Shown here one piece after another: positions 27,042 to 35,427 of a stretch of 64,000 bases of DNA; the stretch's first letter is position 1, and every line of letters starts with the position of its first letter. This DNA is from Streptomyces sp. SLBN-118 (GTDB taxonomy: Bacteria; Actinomycetota; Actinomycetes; Streptomycetales; Streptomycetaceae). The notes under the pieces are model-generated. The model saw nothing but the letters and a program-made list of their open reading frames with translations. It was not told where the DNA came from and ran no database searches. The position numbers and the translations under genes were made by a program. The stretch covers positions 1,426,001 to 1,490,000 of the forward strand of contig NZ_VFNP01000002.1 of assembly GCF_006715635.1 (NCBI RefSeq), in the 5' to 3' direction.

Positions 27042-27974
27042 ATGACCGGTTTTTCCGGCCCACTGCACAGCATGGTCTTCCGTAACAATGATCTGCCGAT
27101 TCTCTACCATCACACGGACTCGATCGCGATCGCGCGCCAGCGTGAGGCTGTGGGCGCCACTCGCTACCAGCTGCTACTGCTCGTGGTGGGTGCCGCCCTC
27201 GCCGCGCTGCCGTCGTCGCTCAAGCTCGGCTCCAGCTTCCAACTCCCCGGAGCGCTCAGCGCGTTGGCATATGCCGGGGTGCTGGTCTTCAGCTATCGCT
27301 CGTCGAGCCGCAAAGCAAAGTCGCATTGGCAACTCAACCGCTCCGCAGCAGAGTTCATCAAATCTCTGTGCTGGCGGTACTCCGTCCACGGAGCGCCGTT
27401 CGACTCGCACTCCACCGACGCCGACGCGTTGTTCACCGTGAGGCTGGAGGAAGGACTGCGGGAGCTCACCAAGGTCGGCTGGGAGGACCCCCGCACTCGG
27501 GTGCCGAAGGTCGCCGCGGGGGAGCTGATCACGACGCCCATGCGGCAATTGAGGGAGAAGACATTCAGCATCCGCAAGGAGACCTATGTGAGGGACCGCC
27601 TCATCGAACAGCGCAACTGGTACCACCGGCGAACGGAGATATCCCGTCGCGCCACCCATCTGTGGTCCGCGTCCATCGGACTGCTCACGATGCTCGCGCT
27701 CTTCCTCGCCCTGCTGAGGACCTTCTCGCTCGCCGGATCGGTCCATCTGGCGGGCTTGTTGTCGGCATCGGCGGCGGCCTGTCTGGCGTGGAGCGAGATC
27801 CGGCGCCATCAACCGCTCATCGCCGCACATTCGCTGGTCGAACAGGACCTTGCGGCGATGCATACGGCGATGGAGACGACGGTGAGTGAGGTGGAGTGGC
27901 CCTCCGCGGTCTACGAGACCGAGCGCATCGTGTCCCCTCAGCACACGGACTGGCTGGTCAGACACCGGAGTTGA
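27042..27974 (+). CDS. SLATT/DUF4231-type membrane protein
   Basis: A 310-residue membrane protein with two pairs of hydrophobic segments: about residues 38-58 and 65-85 near the N-terminus, and about 205-228 and 233-252 in the second half. Each pair is followed by a charged helix (KAKSHWQLNRSAAEFIKSLCWRY; EIRRHQPLIAAHSLVEQDLAAM). This tandem 2TM arrangement with RLIEQRNWYHRRTEISRRATHLW fits the SLATT (DUF4231) superfamily, predicted membrane effectors of nucleotide-signalled conflict systems. I chose the ATG at 27042, which GGGGG precedes, over GTG 27012. It is divergent from fxsA and ends 12 bp from the SLOG gene on the other strand. Effector activity is inferred from the family. Confidence 0.8.
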   Translation: MTGFSGPLHSMVFRNNDLPILYHHTDSIAIARQREAVGATRYQLLLLVVGAALAALPSSLKLGSSFQLPGALSALAYAGVLVFSYRSSSRKAKSHWQLNRSAAEFIKSLCWRYSVHGAPFDSHSTDADALFTVRLEEGLRELTKVGWEDPRTRVPKVAAGELITTPMRQLREKTFSIRKETYVRDRLIEQRNWYHRRTEISRRATHLWSASIGLLTMLALFLALLRTFSLAGSVHLAGLLSASAAACLAWSEIRRHQPLIAAHSLVEQDLAAMHTAMETTVSEVEWPSAVYETERIVSPQHTDWLVRHRS

Positions 27975-27986
27975 AGGCCGCTTCCG

Positions 27987-28475
27987 TCACAGGCGCTCCA
28001 GGCCGTCGCGCCAGATGACTGTGACGGGCTTGCCCCGGTCTCGTGCGTAACGGACGATGTCGCCCGTGCCGCCGAGGCCGCGGGCGGGGTGGCCGTCCCA
28101 GACCGCCAGCAGCCGGTCGCAGTTGTCGGCGATATAGGCGCCCGCCGCGTAATAGGCCTCGTCGGTGGAGTACGGAAAGGCCAGCTGGATCTCACGGCTG
28201 GCAAGGCCTCTGAGGTGCTGGAAGCGGGCCAGCTCCCCCGGGGCGGTGAAGCCGTCCTCGTAGTCCCCGCTGGGAATGACCACGGTCAGCTCAGCCCCGC
28301 AGTCCAGCGCGACGTCGGCGAACAGCTGGTCGGCGCCCGCGGCGAGGCTGGAGAGGGCTTCCATCGAGCCCTGGTGACCGCACAGGACGGCGCGCATTCC
28401 GGCGCGGATATGGCCGTACGCCTCGGGAGGGATGCCTCTGTGGCCGGTCACTCCAATGCGTTTCACTGACCGCAA
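27987..28475 (-). CDS. SLOG-domain protein (predicted nucleotide-binding sensor)
   Basis: A 162-residue single-domain cytoplasmic protein. It has the SLOG/LOG Rossmannoid pattern: RIGVTGHRGIPPEAYGHI at the first strand and loop, GSMEALSSLAAGADQLFADVAL in the middle, and DRLLAVWDGHPARGLGGTGDIVRYARDRGKPV near the C-terminus, the last being the predicted nucleotide-binding loop. SLOG domains are proposed to sense or make nucleotide signals in conflict systems together with SLATT effectors; a SLATT gene is encoded tail to tail 12 bp away. The start is TTG 28475, which AAGGA precedes well, or GTG 28466; I report the first. The ligand is unknown. Confidence 0.8.
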   Translation of the reverse strand: MRSVKRIGVTGHRGIPPEAYGHIRAGMRAVLCGHQGSMEALSSLAAGADQLFADVALDCGAELTVVIPSGDYEDGFTAPGELARFQHLRGLASREIQLAFPYSTDEAYYAAGAYIADNCDRLLAVWDGHPARGLGGTGDIVRYARDRGKPVTVIWRDGLERL

Positions 28476-28529
28476 CCCCCGTCCTTCCCCGCCCGACCGC
28501 TCTCACATCCTCTCAAACCGGGACGCGAG

Positions 28530-28567
28530 GTCGAGCCCCCGTCCTGGTATACGGACGAGGGCTCGAC
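28530..28567. terminator. Hairpin terminator downstream of the streptogrisin B-like gene
   Basis: Arms beginning GTCGAGCCC and ending GGGCTCGAC, with CGTCC/GGACG pairing inside and one mismatch, enclose a 7-nt loop. It lies just beyond the protease stop at 28593. Confidence 0.75.
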
Positions 28568-28592
28568 TGCTGCCGGCTGCACCAGTGGTGCG

Positions 28593-29495
28593 TCAGTAGA
28601 CGCTTACCCCATAGGCGCTGAGCGCTTCGGTGACCGGCTGGAAGAACGTCGTGCCGCCGGAGGAGCAGTTGCCGCTGCCGCCGGACGTCAGGCCGATGGC
28701 CCGGGTTCCGGAGTAGAGCGAGCCGCCGCTGTCGCCCGGTTCGGCGCAGACGTTGGTGCGGATCATGCCGTAGACGATGTCACCGCCGCCGTAGTTGACG
28801 GTGGCGTTCAGCCCGGTGACGGAGCCGCAGTGGATGCCGGTGGTGGAGCCGCGGCGGCAGACGGACATGCCGACGGTCGCGTTGGCCGCGCTGGTGATGT
28901 CCTGGCTGCCGACCGTGCCCGGGTGGCTGAGCGAGGTGTTGGAGTACCTCACGATGCCGTAGTCGTTGCCCGGGAAGCTGGATCCGGCCGTGGGGCCGAT
29001 GCTCGTGGTGCGCGAGGAGTTGGTGTACCAGGGCGGGAAGCCTTCGGTGCAGTGACCGGCGGTCAGGAAGTAGTAGGTGCCGCTGCTGCTGCGGACGTTG
29101 AAGCCCAGGGAACAGCGCCAGCTGGTGGCGTAGATGGCGTCGCCGCCCGAGATGAGCTTGGAGAACTTGCCGGCGGTGCGCTGGATACGTATCGCCCCGG
29201 CGTTGGCTCCGGCTCCCTTCTTGATCTTGGCGATCCCGGCCTGGGAGACGGTGCTGTCGGCCGTGACGACCACGGTGCCGGTCGTCTTGTCGATGAGCCA
29301 GGCGGTGCCTGCCACATCCGCGTCGAGTACGGCGTCGCTCGCGGCACTGAGCTGGTTGGCGCTGAAGGTCTGTGCCTGGGTGGCATTGGCGGCGGGGACG
29401 GCCAGCGCGGCGGCGGTGATCAGGCCGGTGGTGACGGCGAGCAGACGCAAACGTCTCGCCGTGCCACTGAGTGGGGTGGTGCGCTTGATCCTCAC
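28593..29495 (-). CDS. Streptogrisin B-like secreted serine protease
   Basis: Extracellular S1 protease, a 300-residue pre-pro-enzyme. The GTG at 29495 is preceded by GGAGG and matches the length of streptogrisin B precursors. A signal peptide ends PAANA; the pro-region is short (about 76 residues), and the mature protein begins [20 protein letters not shown] as in streptogrisin B. Catalytic His in [10 protein letters not shown], Asp in GNDYGIVRY and Ser in [18 protein letters not shown] are all present, with six cysteines in the mature part. The C-terminus ([15 protein letters not shown]) is essentially that of streptogrisin B from memory. It is a general extracellular protease. A GTGTTCG inverted repeat lies about 85 bp upstream. 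Confidence 0.95.
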   Translation of the reverse strand: MRIKRTTPLSGTARRLRLLAVTTGLITAAALAVPAANATQAQTFSANQLSAASDAVLDADVAGTAWLIDKTTGTVVVTADSTVSQAGIAKIKKGAGANAGAIRIQRTAGKFSKLISGGDAIYATSWRCSLGFNVRSSSGTYYFLTAGHCTEGFPPWYTNSSRTTSIGPTAGSSFPGNDYGIVRYSNTSLSHPGTVGSQDITSAANATVGMSVCRRGSTTGIHCGSVTGLNATVNYGGGDIVYGMIRTNVCAEPGDSGGSLYSGTRAIGLTSGGSGNCSSGGTTFFQPVTEALSAYGVSVY

Positions 29496-29576
29496 TTGTC
29501 GTTCCTCCAGAGGGGAATCGGGGGCCCGTTGTGGGGTTCGGGGCCCGTGAGGCGCAGCCATGAAGCACGTGGGGAT

Positions 29577-29595
29577 GTGTTCGATTGCCGAACAC
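29577..29595. promoter_or_regulatory. Inverted repeat upstream of the streptogrisin B-like gene
   Basis: Perfect 7-bp arms GTGTTCG and CGAACAC with a 5-nt spacer. It lies 82 bp upstream of the protease start, where an operator could sit. The rest of the 565-bp stretch 29496-30060 holds no gene that I can support. Confidence 0.35.
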
Positions 29596-30060
29596 GCCAT
29601 GCTCCTGACAAGCGCTGCTCGGGAGTATTCGGTGCGCCAACATCCTGCGCAAGGGTGTCTTTCGGCCGCTCCGCTCGCGCGCGACGTACGGCCCCGTCAG
29701 CTCGGTGGCTGCCGGGGCTGTGCCGTGTGTCCGCCCGTAAGACGGGGCAGCCGCCGGGAAGGTTCCGTTCACCGTCGTACGAGGTCGCGCCGATCTCCTG
29801 GGCGGCCTGCGTGCCGAGGAGACCGGCCGAAGTCCCGTACCGTCCCGGGCTTTTCAGGTGCGGTACCGCCACCAGACGCTCGCCGTGCGGTGCCCGGGCT
29901 CCTGGGAGGGAATCCACGGCCCGCTCCGGGACGAATTCGGCCGGTGAGCGGCTTGTCGTCGGCGGCGGGACGCGTCCTCGCGGGCGGCAGCCTGCGCCAC
30001 CTCGTCGCCGTCTTCGCGCCACGCGCGGGGACGGCCGGAATTCACCCTTCCGCCGCCCGG

Positions 30061-31284
30061 TCAGCAGCCGTCGCAGGGGCAGCAGCAGTCGCAGGGGCCA
30101 CAGTCGCAGTCGCAGTCCCGGCAGCAGCCCTCGCGCTTCTTGCGGGACCAGGGGCCCTCGTACTCCTTGGCGCAGCAGATCTGGCAGGTGCAGAAGAGCC
30201 CGGTGAAGACCGCGCAGCCCGCCCAGAAGCCGCGCCGCTTCGGCCCCAGCGGTTCACCGCCGAACTGCGGAGGGAGCCCGGGGCCGCCGGGTCCGCCCGG
30301 CGCTCCGGGGCTGCCACCGCCGTAGGGGTTGCCCGAGCCGTCGGGTCCCTGGCCGTGCGGGCCGTAGCCCCCGCCCTGGTAGGGATTGCGCGGGTCCTGC
30401 GGGGGCCCGTACCCCTGGTGCGAGCAGGTGGTGGTGCCGAAGGCACGGTTCACCGAGGTCCGCAGCTCATGGGCGAGCAGCACATGCACCAGCGCCCCGT
30501 CCACGAATCTCGCGTCGCGCAGCGCAAGGCGCACCCCGTGCACCGCGTCGTCGGCGAGCCTGCGGGCCTCGGCGAGCGAGGTGCCGGTCGCCGTGAGCGG
30601 GTTCCATGCACCCGACGCCGCGTCAGCTTCCCTGTCCTCCACGGCATCCAGCAGATGCGCAAGCCGCCCGAAGAGCCTTCCGGCCTCGGCCAGCGGCGCG
30701 ATGTTCTCCGGCCGCCCGGCCAGTACGGCGGTGTGCGCGAACGCGGCCGCGGTCGCCGTCTCGGTCGGCTCGGTGACCGTGAGCAGCGGGGTACCGGGAC
30801 CGGCCAGCGCCTCGATGCCGCTCTGACGGTCGACGGCATCGAGCAGCACCGCGGTGTCGAAGCCGAGCTCCGCGCCGGTACGGGCTCCCGCACGGTCCCA
30901 GCCCGCGGCGACCTTGCGGGCGGCGGCCGCCACGGGCCTGCGGGCCAACACCCCGTCCCGGTCGACGACGTGGTCGCGTATCTTCGCCGACGCCAGCACC
31001 AGCGAGACAGCGGCCGCCAGCCGTGCTCCCTCGCCCCGGGCGACGGGCGCGGTGCGCATGGCGCGCAGCGGACAGGGGCCCGCGGTGCGCCGGGACGCGG
31101 GGGTCCGCTCGGCCTGAGCCTCCGTCAGAACGGAGACGATCAGGCCGTCGTAGTTGGTCACCACCCGGGCGAACTGGCCGTGGTCGGCGCGAAGCGCCAG
31201 GCAGAGCCCGCAGAGATGGGCCATCCACTCGGTCTTCAGCCCCTCGCTGAGCCGGTGCGTGCATGGCCTGACGATTCCGAACAC
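30061..31284 (-). CDS. DUF5685 family protein with cysteine-rich tail
   Basis: Uncharacterised 407-residue protein. The GTG at 31284 follows GGGGG and opens MFGIVRPCTHRLSEGLKTEW, the usual DUF5685 start with its first Cys and following LCGLCLALR pair. The N-terminal ~280 residues are helical and contain a CxxC-type pair (HLCGLCLAL). Then comes a Gly/Pro-rich linker with NPYQGGGYGPHGQGPDG-type repeats, a hydrophobic-Cys patch WAGCAVFTGLFCTCQICCAK, and finally a tail with 11 Cys in the last 22 residues. Metal binding is plausible. No signal peptide. It is conserved in actinobacteria without known function. It is divergent from sepF. Confidence 0.82.
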   Translation of the reverse strand: MFGIVRPCTHRLSEGLKTEWMAHLCGLCLALRADHGQFARVVTNYDGLIVSVLTEAQAERTPASRRTAGPCPLRAMRTAPVARGEGARLAAAVSLVLASAKIRDHVVDRDGVLARRPVAAAARKVAAGWDRAGARTGAELGFDTAVLLDAVDRQSGIEALAGPGTPLLTVTEPTETATAAAFAHTAVLAGRPENIAPLAEAGRLFGRLAHLLDAVEDREADAASGAWNPLTATGTSLAEARRLADDAVHGVRLALRDARFVDGALVHVLLAHELRTSVNRAFGTTTCSHQGYGPPQDPRNPYQGGGYGPHGQGPDGSGNPYGGGSPGAPGGPGGPGLPPQFGGEPLGPKRRGFWAGCAVFTGLFCTCQICCAKEYEGPWSRKKREGCCRDCDCDCGPCDCCCPCDGC

Positions 31285-31572
31285 GACGATCCCCCGTGAG
31301 TCGTTCGACAGTGCGGAGCGCATCGTATCGAGCAATCCGTTCACCCGTACGCTCCACGATCACCCGTCTGGCCCGACTTTCATATTTTGGGCTCGCCACG
31401 CGCCGTACGCAGCAGGAATCTTGACGAATCGCCACATGTTCTGCACCAGTACCGTCACGAATCCCCTGCGCGGCGACTATCTACTTGGCGCGCGATCCGC
31501 ATCATGGACGACCATAGGGATGCAGAACGGAAGAAGACCGCAGTGAGCGGACCGCAGCGAAAGGAGGCGTCC

Positions 31573-32007
31573 ATGGGATCTGTGCGCAAGGCGAGCGCCT
31601 GGCTGGGGCTCGTCGAGGACAGCGACGAGCGTTACTACGACGAGGAGTACGCCGAGGGTACGGAGCCGGACGACGCATGGGTCACCGACCCGCGGGTGCG
31701 CGTTGCCTCCGAGTCCGCCCAGGAAGAGGGCCGGCGGATCGCCACGGTGTCGCCCACGAGCTTCCGGGACGCCCGCGGTATCGGTGAGCTGTTCCGCGAC
31801 GGCGTCCCGGTCATCGTGAACCTCACGTCCATGGAGCCCTCCGACGCCAAGCGCGTCGTGGACTTCGCCGCCGGGCTGACCTTCGGGCTGCGTGGCTCCA
31901 TCGACCGCGTCGCGACCCGCGTATTCCTGCTGAGCCCCGTGGACACCCAGGTGGTCAGCGGGGAAGCCGCGGGGCGCGGGCAGGACGGCTTCTTCAACCA
32001 GAGCTGA
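31573..32007 (+). CDS. SepF-family cell division protein (paralogue)
   Basis: A 144-residue SepF. The ATG at 31573 follows an ideal AAGGAGG. The N-terminal amphipathic helix ([16 protein letters not shown]) and an acidic linker precede the SepF core: [66 protein letters not shown], split by the usual loops. SepF tethers FtsZ rings to the membrane. Streptomyces carry several SepF genes. This one is not beside ftsZ but next to an acyl-CoA dehydrogenase gene, so it is a paralogue (sepF2-type) rather than the main division copy. The gap 31285-31572 shows no other feature. Confidence 0.92.
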   Translation: MGSVRKASAWLGLVEDSDERYYDEEYAEGTEPDDAWVTDPRVRVASESAQEEGRRIATVSPTSFRDARGIGELFRDGVPVIVNLTSMEPSDAKRVVDFAAGLTFGLRGSIDRVATRVFLLSPVDTQVVSGEAAGRGQDGFFNQS

Positions 32008-32020
32008 GCACGGGGGCACT

Positions 32021-32041
32021 CCCCCAGACTTCGTCCGGGGG
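32021..32041. terminator. Possible short terminator between sepF and the dehydrogenase gene
   Basis: CCCCCAGAC pairs with GTCCGGGGG, one mismatch, around a TTC loop. It sits between convergent genes. Confidence 0.55.
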
Positions 32042-32088
32042 CACCGCCACCCAGCGGTCGACGTGGGAGCTCTCCGGCCGCTGCCCTG

Positions 32089-33279
32089 TCACCGGAAAGC
32101 GTCGAGTCCGGTGAGCGCCTTGCCCAGCACCAGCTGGTGCATCTCGACAGTGCCCTCGTAGGTGAGCACCGACTCGAGGTTCGTCGCATGGCGCATCACG
32201 GGGTACTCCAGCGAGATTCCGTTCGCACCGAGGATGGTGCGCGCGGTGCGGCAGATCTCGATCGCCTCGCGCACATTGTTGAGCTTCCCGAAGCTGACCT
32301 GCTCGGGCCGGAGCCTGCCCGCGTCCATCCGGCGGCCGAGATGGTGGGCGAGCAGGATGCCCTTGTGCAGTTCGACGGCCATGTCCGCGAGTTTGGCCTG
32401 GGTGAGCTGGAAACCGCCGATCGGCCTGCCGAACTGCTCGCGCGTCTTCGCGTACTCCAGCGCCGACTCGAAACTGGACCGGGCGGCCCCCATCGAGCCC
32501 CAGACGATTCCGTAGCGGGCGTGCGTGAGACAGCCCAGCGGGCCCCTCAGGCCGGTGACGTCCGGCAGTACGGCGTCGGCGGGCAGCCGCACCTCGTCCA
32601 TGACCAGTTCACTGGTGACGCTCGCACGCAGCGACCACTTGTGCTTGATCTCGGGTGCGGAGAAGCCGGGGGTGTCGGTCGGCACGGCGAAGCCGCGAAT
32701 GCCCTCGTCGGTCTGCGCCCAGACCACGGCGACCCCTGCCACCGAACCGTTGGTGATCCACATCTTGCGGCCCGTCAGCACCCAGTCGGAGCCGTCGCGC
32801 TTGGCGAAGGTGCGCATCCCGGCCGGGTCGGAGCCGTGGTCGGGCTCGGTGAGGCCGAAGCAGCCGATGATCTCGCCCGCCGCCATACCGGGCAGCCAGC
32901 GCTGCTTCTGCTCCTCGGAGCCGAAGCGGTGGATCGCGTACATGGCCAGCGAGCCCTGGACGGAGACGAGCGAGCGGATGCCGGAGTCGGCGGCCTCCAG
33001 CTCAAGGCAGGCGAGGCCGTACTGGACGGCGGTGGCGCCCGCGCAGCCGTAGCCCTCGAGCGACATGCCGAGGGCGCCGATCGAGCCGAGTTCGCGGGCG
33101 AGTTCGCGGATACCGGGGAGTTCGCCGCGCTCGTACCAGTCGGCGATGTGCGGCAGGACGCGGTCGGCGGCCCAGCTGCGGACGGTGTCGCGGATCGCCA
33201 GGTCCTCGGGTTCGAGCAGGTCGTCGATGCCGAGGGGGTCGCTCGGGTCGAAGGTCGCGGGCTTCGAGGGTGCGGACAT
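32089..33279 (-). CDS. gcdH: Acyl-CoA dehydrogenase, glutaryl-CoA dehydrogenase-like
   Basis: A 396-residue FAD-dependent dehydrogenase. Signatures of the family: GCFGLTEPDHGSDPAGMRT (flavin/substrate loop), GRKMWITNGSVAGVAVVWAQ, and the C-terminal EGT motif in VLTYEGTVEMHQLVLGKALTG, whose Glu is the general base. The N-terminal helices and the ARYGIVWGSMGAARSSFESALEYAKTREQFGRPI region match glutaryl-CoA dehydrogenase, which oxidises and decarboxylates glutaryl-CoA in lysine/tryptophan breakdown. That substrate is inferred from similarity. It is a single gene between convergent sepF and the MFS gene on the same strand. Confidence 0.9.
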   Translation of the reverse strand: MSAPSKPATFDPSDPLGIDDLLEPEDLAIRDTVRSWAADRVLPHIADWYERGELPGIRELARELGSIGALGMSLEGYGCAGATAVQYGLACLELEAADSGIRSLVSVQGSLAMYAIHRFGSEEQKQRWLPGMAAGEIIGCFGLTEPDHGSDPAGMRTFAKRDGSDWVLTGRKMWITNGSVAGVAVVWAQTDEGIRGFAVPTDTPGFSAPEIKHKWSLRASVTSELVMDEVRLPADAVLPDVTGLRGPLGCLTHARYGIVWGSMGAARSSFESALEYAKTREQFGRPIGGFQLTQAKLADMAVELHKGILLAHHLGRRMDAGRLRPEQVSFGKLNNVREAIEICRTARTILGANGISLEYPVMRHATNLESVLTYEGTVEMHQLVLGKALTGLDAFR

Positions 33280-33360
33280 GACATGGCCTCCGGCAAGCGC
33301 TCACACAGCGGAACACGAAAACTAGCAGTGTTAGTTACGATCTCCGCCCGACGTTACGAC

Positions 33361-34998
33361 TCAGTGTGCCGCGCGTCCAGACCCGGTCGCTTCGGCAGGC
33401 TCACGGCTTGCCGGGAGCGAGACCTCCGGGCGCCTCGGTGCCGGGAACTTCTCAGCCGCGGCCGCACACTCCATGACCCTCGGCAGGCGCAGCGCCGCGA
33501 GCGCGCCGAGCAGCAGCAGACCCGCGCTGACCAGCAGCGTGACATGGAGTCCGTTGACGAAGGAGTGGCGGGCCGTGGAGCGCACCATCTCGCCGCTCGA
33601 CCCGCCGAGACGGTCGGCCACCTGGTAGGCCTCGCCCAGTGAGTTCGACGCGGCCGAGCCCGCCGGGCCGGGGACGCCGCTCAGCGAGGTGAGGGCGGGC
33701 GCGTACGCGGCGTTCATGACGCTGCCGAGCAGGGCGATGCCCATCCCGGCGCCGAGCTGGTAGGAGGTCTCGCCTATCGCGGCGGCCCCGCCCGCCTGGT
33801 CCGGCGGGGCCTCACTCAGCATCGACTCGTACGCCCCGAAGAGCGTCGTCTGCAGTCCGAAGCCGAGCACGACGAACGCCGTCGTCAACAGCCAGGGCCG
33901 GTCGTGCTGCCCCATCAGGGTGAGCAGCAGGACGGCCGCCGCGGTGAGGACGAAGCCCCAGCCCACCATCCTGCGCGGGCCGACGCGGTGCAGGGTGTGC
34001 GAGCCGGTGGCACCGGCGGCCATCGCGGCGAAGGTGAGCGGCAGCAGGCGCAGGCCGGTCTCCAGCGGGCTGAGTCCGAGCACCAGCTGGAGGTACTGGA
34101 CGGCGATCAGCTCCAGGCCGACCAGCGCGAGCATCGCGAGGACGATGCAGCCGACCGAGGTCGAGAACGTGGCCCTGGCGAACATGCGCATGTCGATCAG
34201 CGGGTGCTCGCGGCGCTTCTGGCGGCGCACGAACAGGGCGAGCAGCACACCGCCCAGCAGCAGCGGTCCCACGGCCTTGACATCCAGGACGCTGTCACCG
34301 GCACCCAGCCGCTTGACGCCGAGGACCGTGCCGAGCACGCCGACCGCGGCCATCAGCGCACCGAGCACGTCCCAGGGGCCGTCGGCGCTGCCGCGGGATT
34401 CCGGCAGCAGCCGGCGTCCGACGGGCAGTATCAACGCCATCAGCGGGATGTTGATCAGGAAGACCGAGCCCCACCAGAAGTTCTCGACGAGAAAGCCGCC
34501 GAGGACCGGGCCGGTGGCGGCACCCACCGCGGCGACCGCGGTCCATATGCCGATCGCCATGGCGCGCTCGCGCCGGTCGGGGAAGACCGCACGGAGTATC
34601 GAGAGCGTCGCGGGCATGATCATCGCGCCGCCGACCCCGAGCAGGGCACGCGCGCCGATCAGTACCTCGGGGGTGGTCGCGAGTGCGGCGATCGCCGATG
34701 CGAGGCCGAAGATCCCGTAACCGATCAACAGCACACGGCGACGGCCGACCCGGTCACCGAGTGTGCCGAAAAGGATCAGCAGCGCGGCACAGATGAGGGG
34801 GTACGCGTCCACGATCCACAGGAGCTCGACTCCCGTGGGGCGAAGATCCTCCGTCACGGCGGGGACCGCGACGTGCAGCACGGTCGCGTCGAGCGCGACC
34901 AGCAGCAGGCTGATGCAGAGGACGACAAGGACGACCCAGCGGTTGGCACCGCCACCGGCGGCACGCAGCCGTGCTCCGGCCGTGGTCGTCCCGGACAT
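33361..34998 (-). CDS. MFS transporter, DHA2 (14-helix) drug exporter type
   Basis: A 545-residue major facilitator of the DHA2 group with about 14 membrane helices. The ATG at 34998 follows GGAGGTAC. The first helices carry WVVLVVLCISLLLVALDATVLHVAVPAV, containing the LDxTVxxVAxP motif of this group. GTLGDRVGRRRVLLIGYGIFG is motif A, and ALLGVGGAMIMPATLSI and GPVLGGFLVENFWWGSVFLINIP are motif C-type regions. The family exports drugs and dyes with protons. No TetR regulator is adjacent. A 429-bp region with two palindromes separates it from the divergent PAP2 gene. Confidence 0.9.
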   Translation of the reverse strand: MSGTTTAGARLRAAGGGANRWVVLVVLCISLLLVALDATVLHVAVPAVTEDLRPTGVELLWIVDAYPLICAALLILFGTLGDRVGRRRVLLIGYGIFGLASAIAALATTPEVLIGARALLGVGGAMIMPATLSILRAVFPDRRERAMAIGIWTAVAAVGAATGPVLGGFLVENFWWGSVFLINIPLMALILPVGRRLLPESRGSADGPWDVLGALMAAVGVLGTVLGVKRLGAGDSVLDVKAVGPLLLGGVLLALFVRRQKRREHPLIDMRMFARATFSTSVGCIVLAMLALVGLELIAVQYLQLVLGLSPLETGLRLLPLTFAAMAAGATGSHTLHRVGPRRMVGWGFVLTAAAVLLLTLMGQHDRPWLLTTAFVVLGFGLQTTLFGAYESMLSEAPPDQAGGAAAIGETSYQLGAGMGIALLGSVMNAAYAPALTSLSGVPGPAGSAASNSLGEAYQVADRLGGSSGEMVRSTARHSFVNGLHVTLLVSAGLLLLGALAALRLPRVMECAAAAEKFPAPRRPEVSLPASREPAEATGSGRAAH

Positions 34999-35148
34999 GT
35001 ACGTACCTCCCAATAAGTCCCTCGCGCTCGGCGGGCCAGCCGGGGATGCTGCTGTCCCCCCAGGGCGGTCCGGCATCGACGGGCGAGTGAGCCGTCAGAG
35101 TACGCGAGTTCGGGCGCCCGGCGCGTGGTCAGGTTCTCACCTCTGTGG

Positions 35149-35172
35149 ACACACGTGTGTGGCGTACGCCAC
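35149..35172. promoter_or_regulatory. Two adjacent palindromes between the MFS and PAP2 genes
   Basis: ACACACGTGTGT (35149-35160) and GTGGCGTACGCCAC (35159-35172) overlap by two bases. Both are perfect palindromes. They lie 151 bp upstream of the MFS start, in the 34999-35427 region where otherwise I see no gene. Candidate regulator binding sites. Confidence 0.4.
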
Positions 35173-35427
35173 GCCACGCCCGGCACGAACCGATTCCTGG
35201 GCGGCTCCGAACGGGTGGAAAATTCCGCACAGGCACCGGTGAACTGTTATTTGAGGCGCCGAAAGGCACCGGCGTGACCAGCTTCCGAGCAATAGGACGG
35301 GCGGCTTGCGGGATTTCCGAATTGGCCCGGAATAAATCCCGAACTGAGAGATAGTCCACATCACATCGTCATCACAAACCAGCTGGTTCGGCCTAGTCGC
35401 ACACTCACTCGCTGTAACGTCGATTGG

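Noticed and set aside
29492..30022. Minus-strand open frame between DUF5685 and the protease gene
   Set aside because: Arg/Pro-rich, no recognisable fold, and overlaps the protease start; the region is treated as noncoding.
28830..30206. 458-codon + strand frame opposite the streptogrisin B-like gene
   Set aside because: Mirror of high-GC codon bias across the protease and adjacent noncoding region; no motifs or ribosome site.
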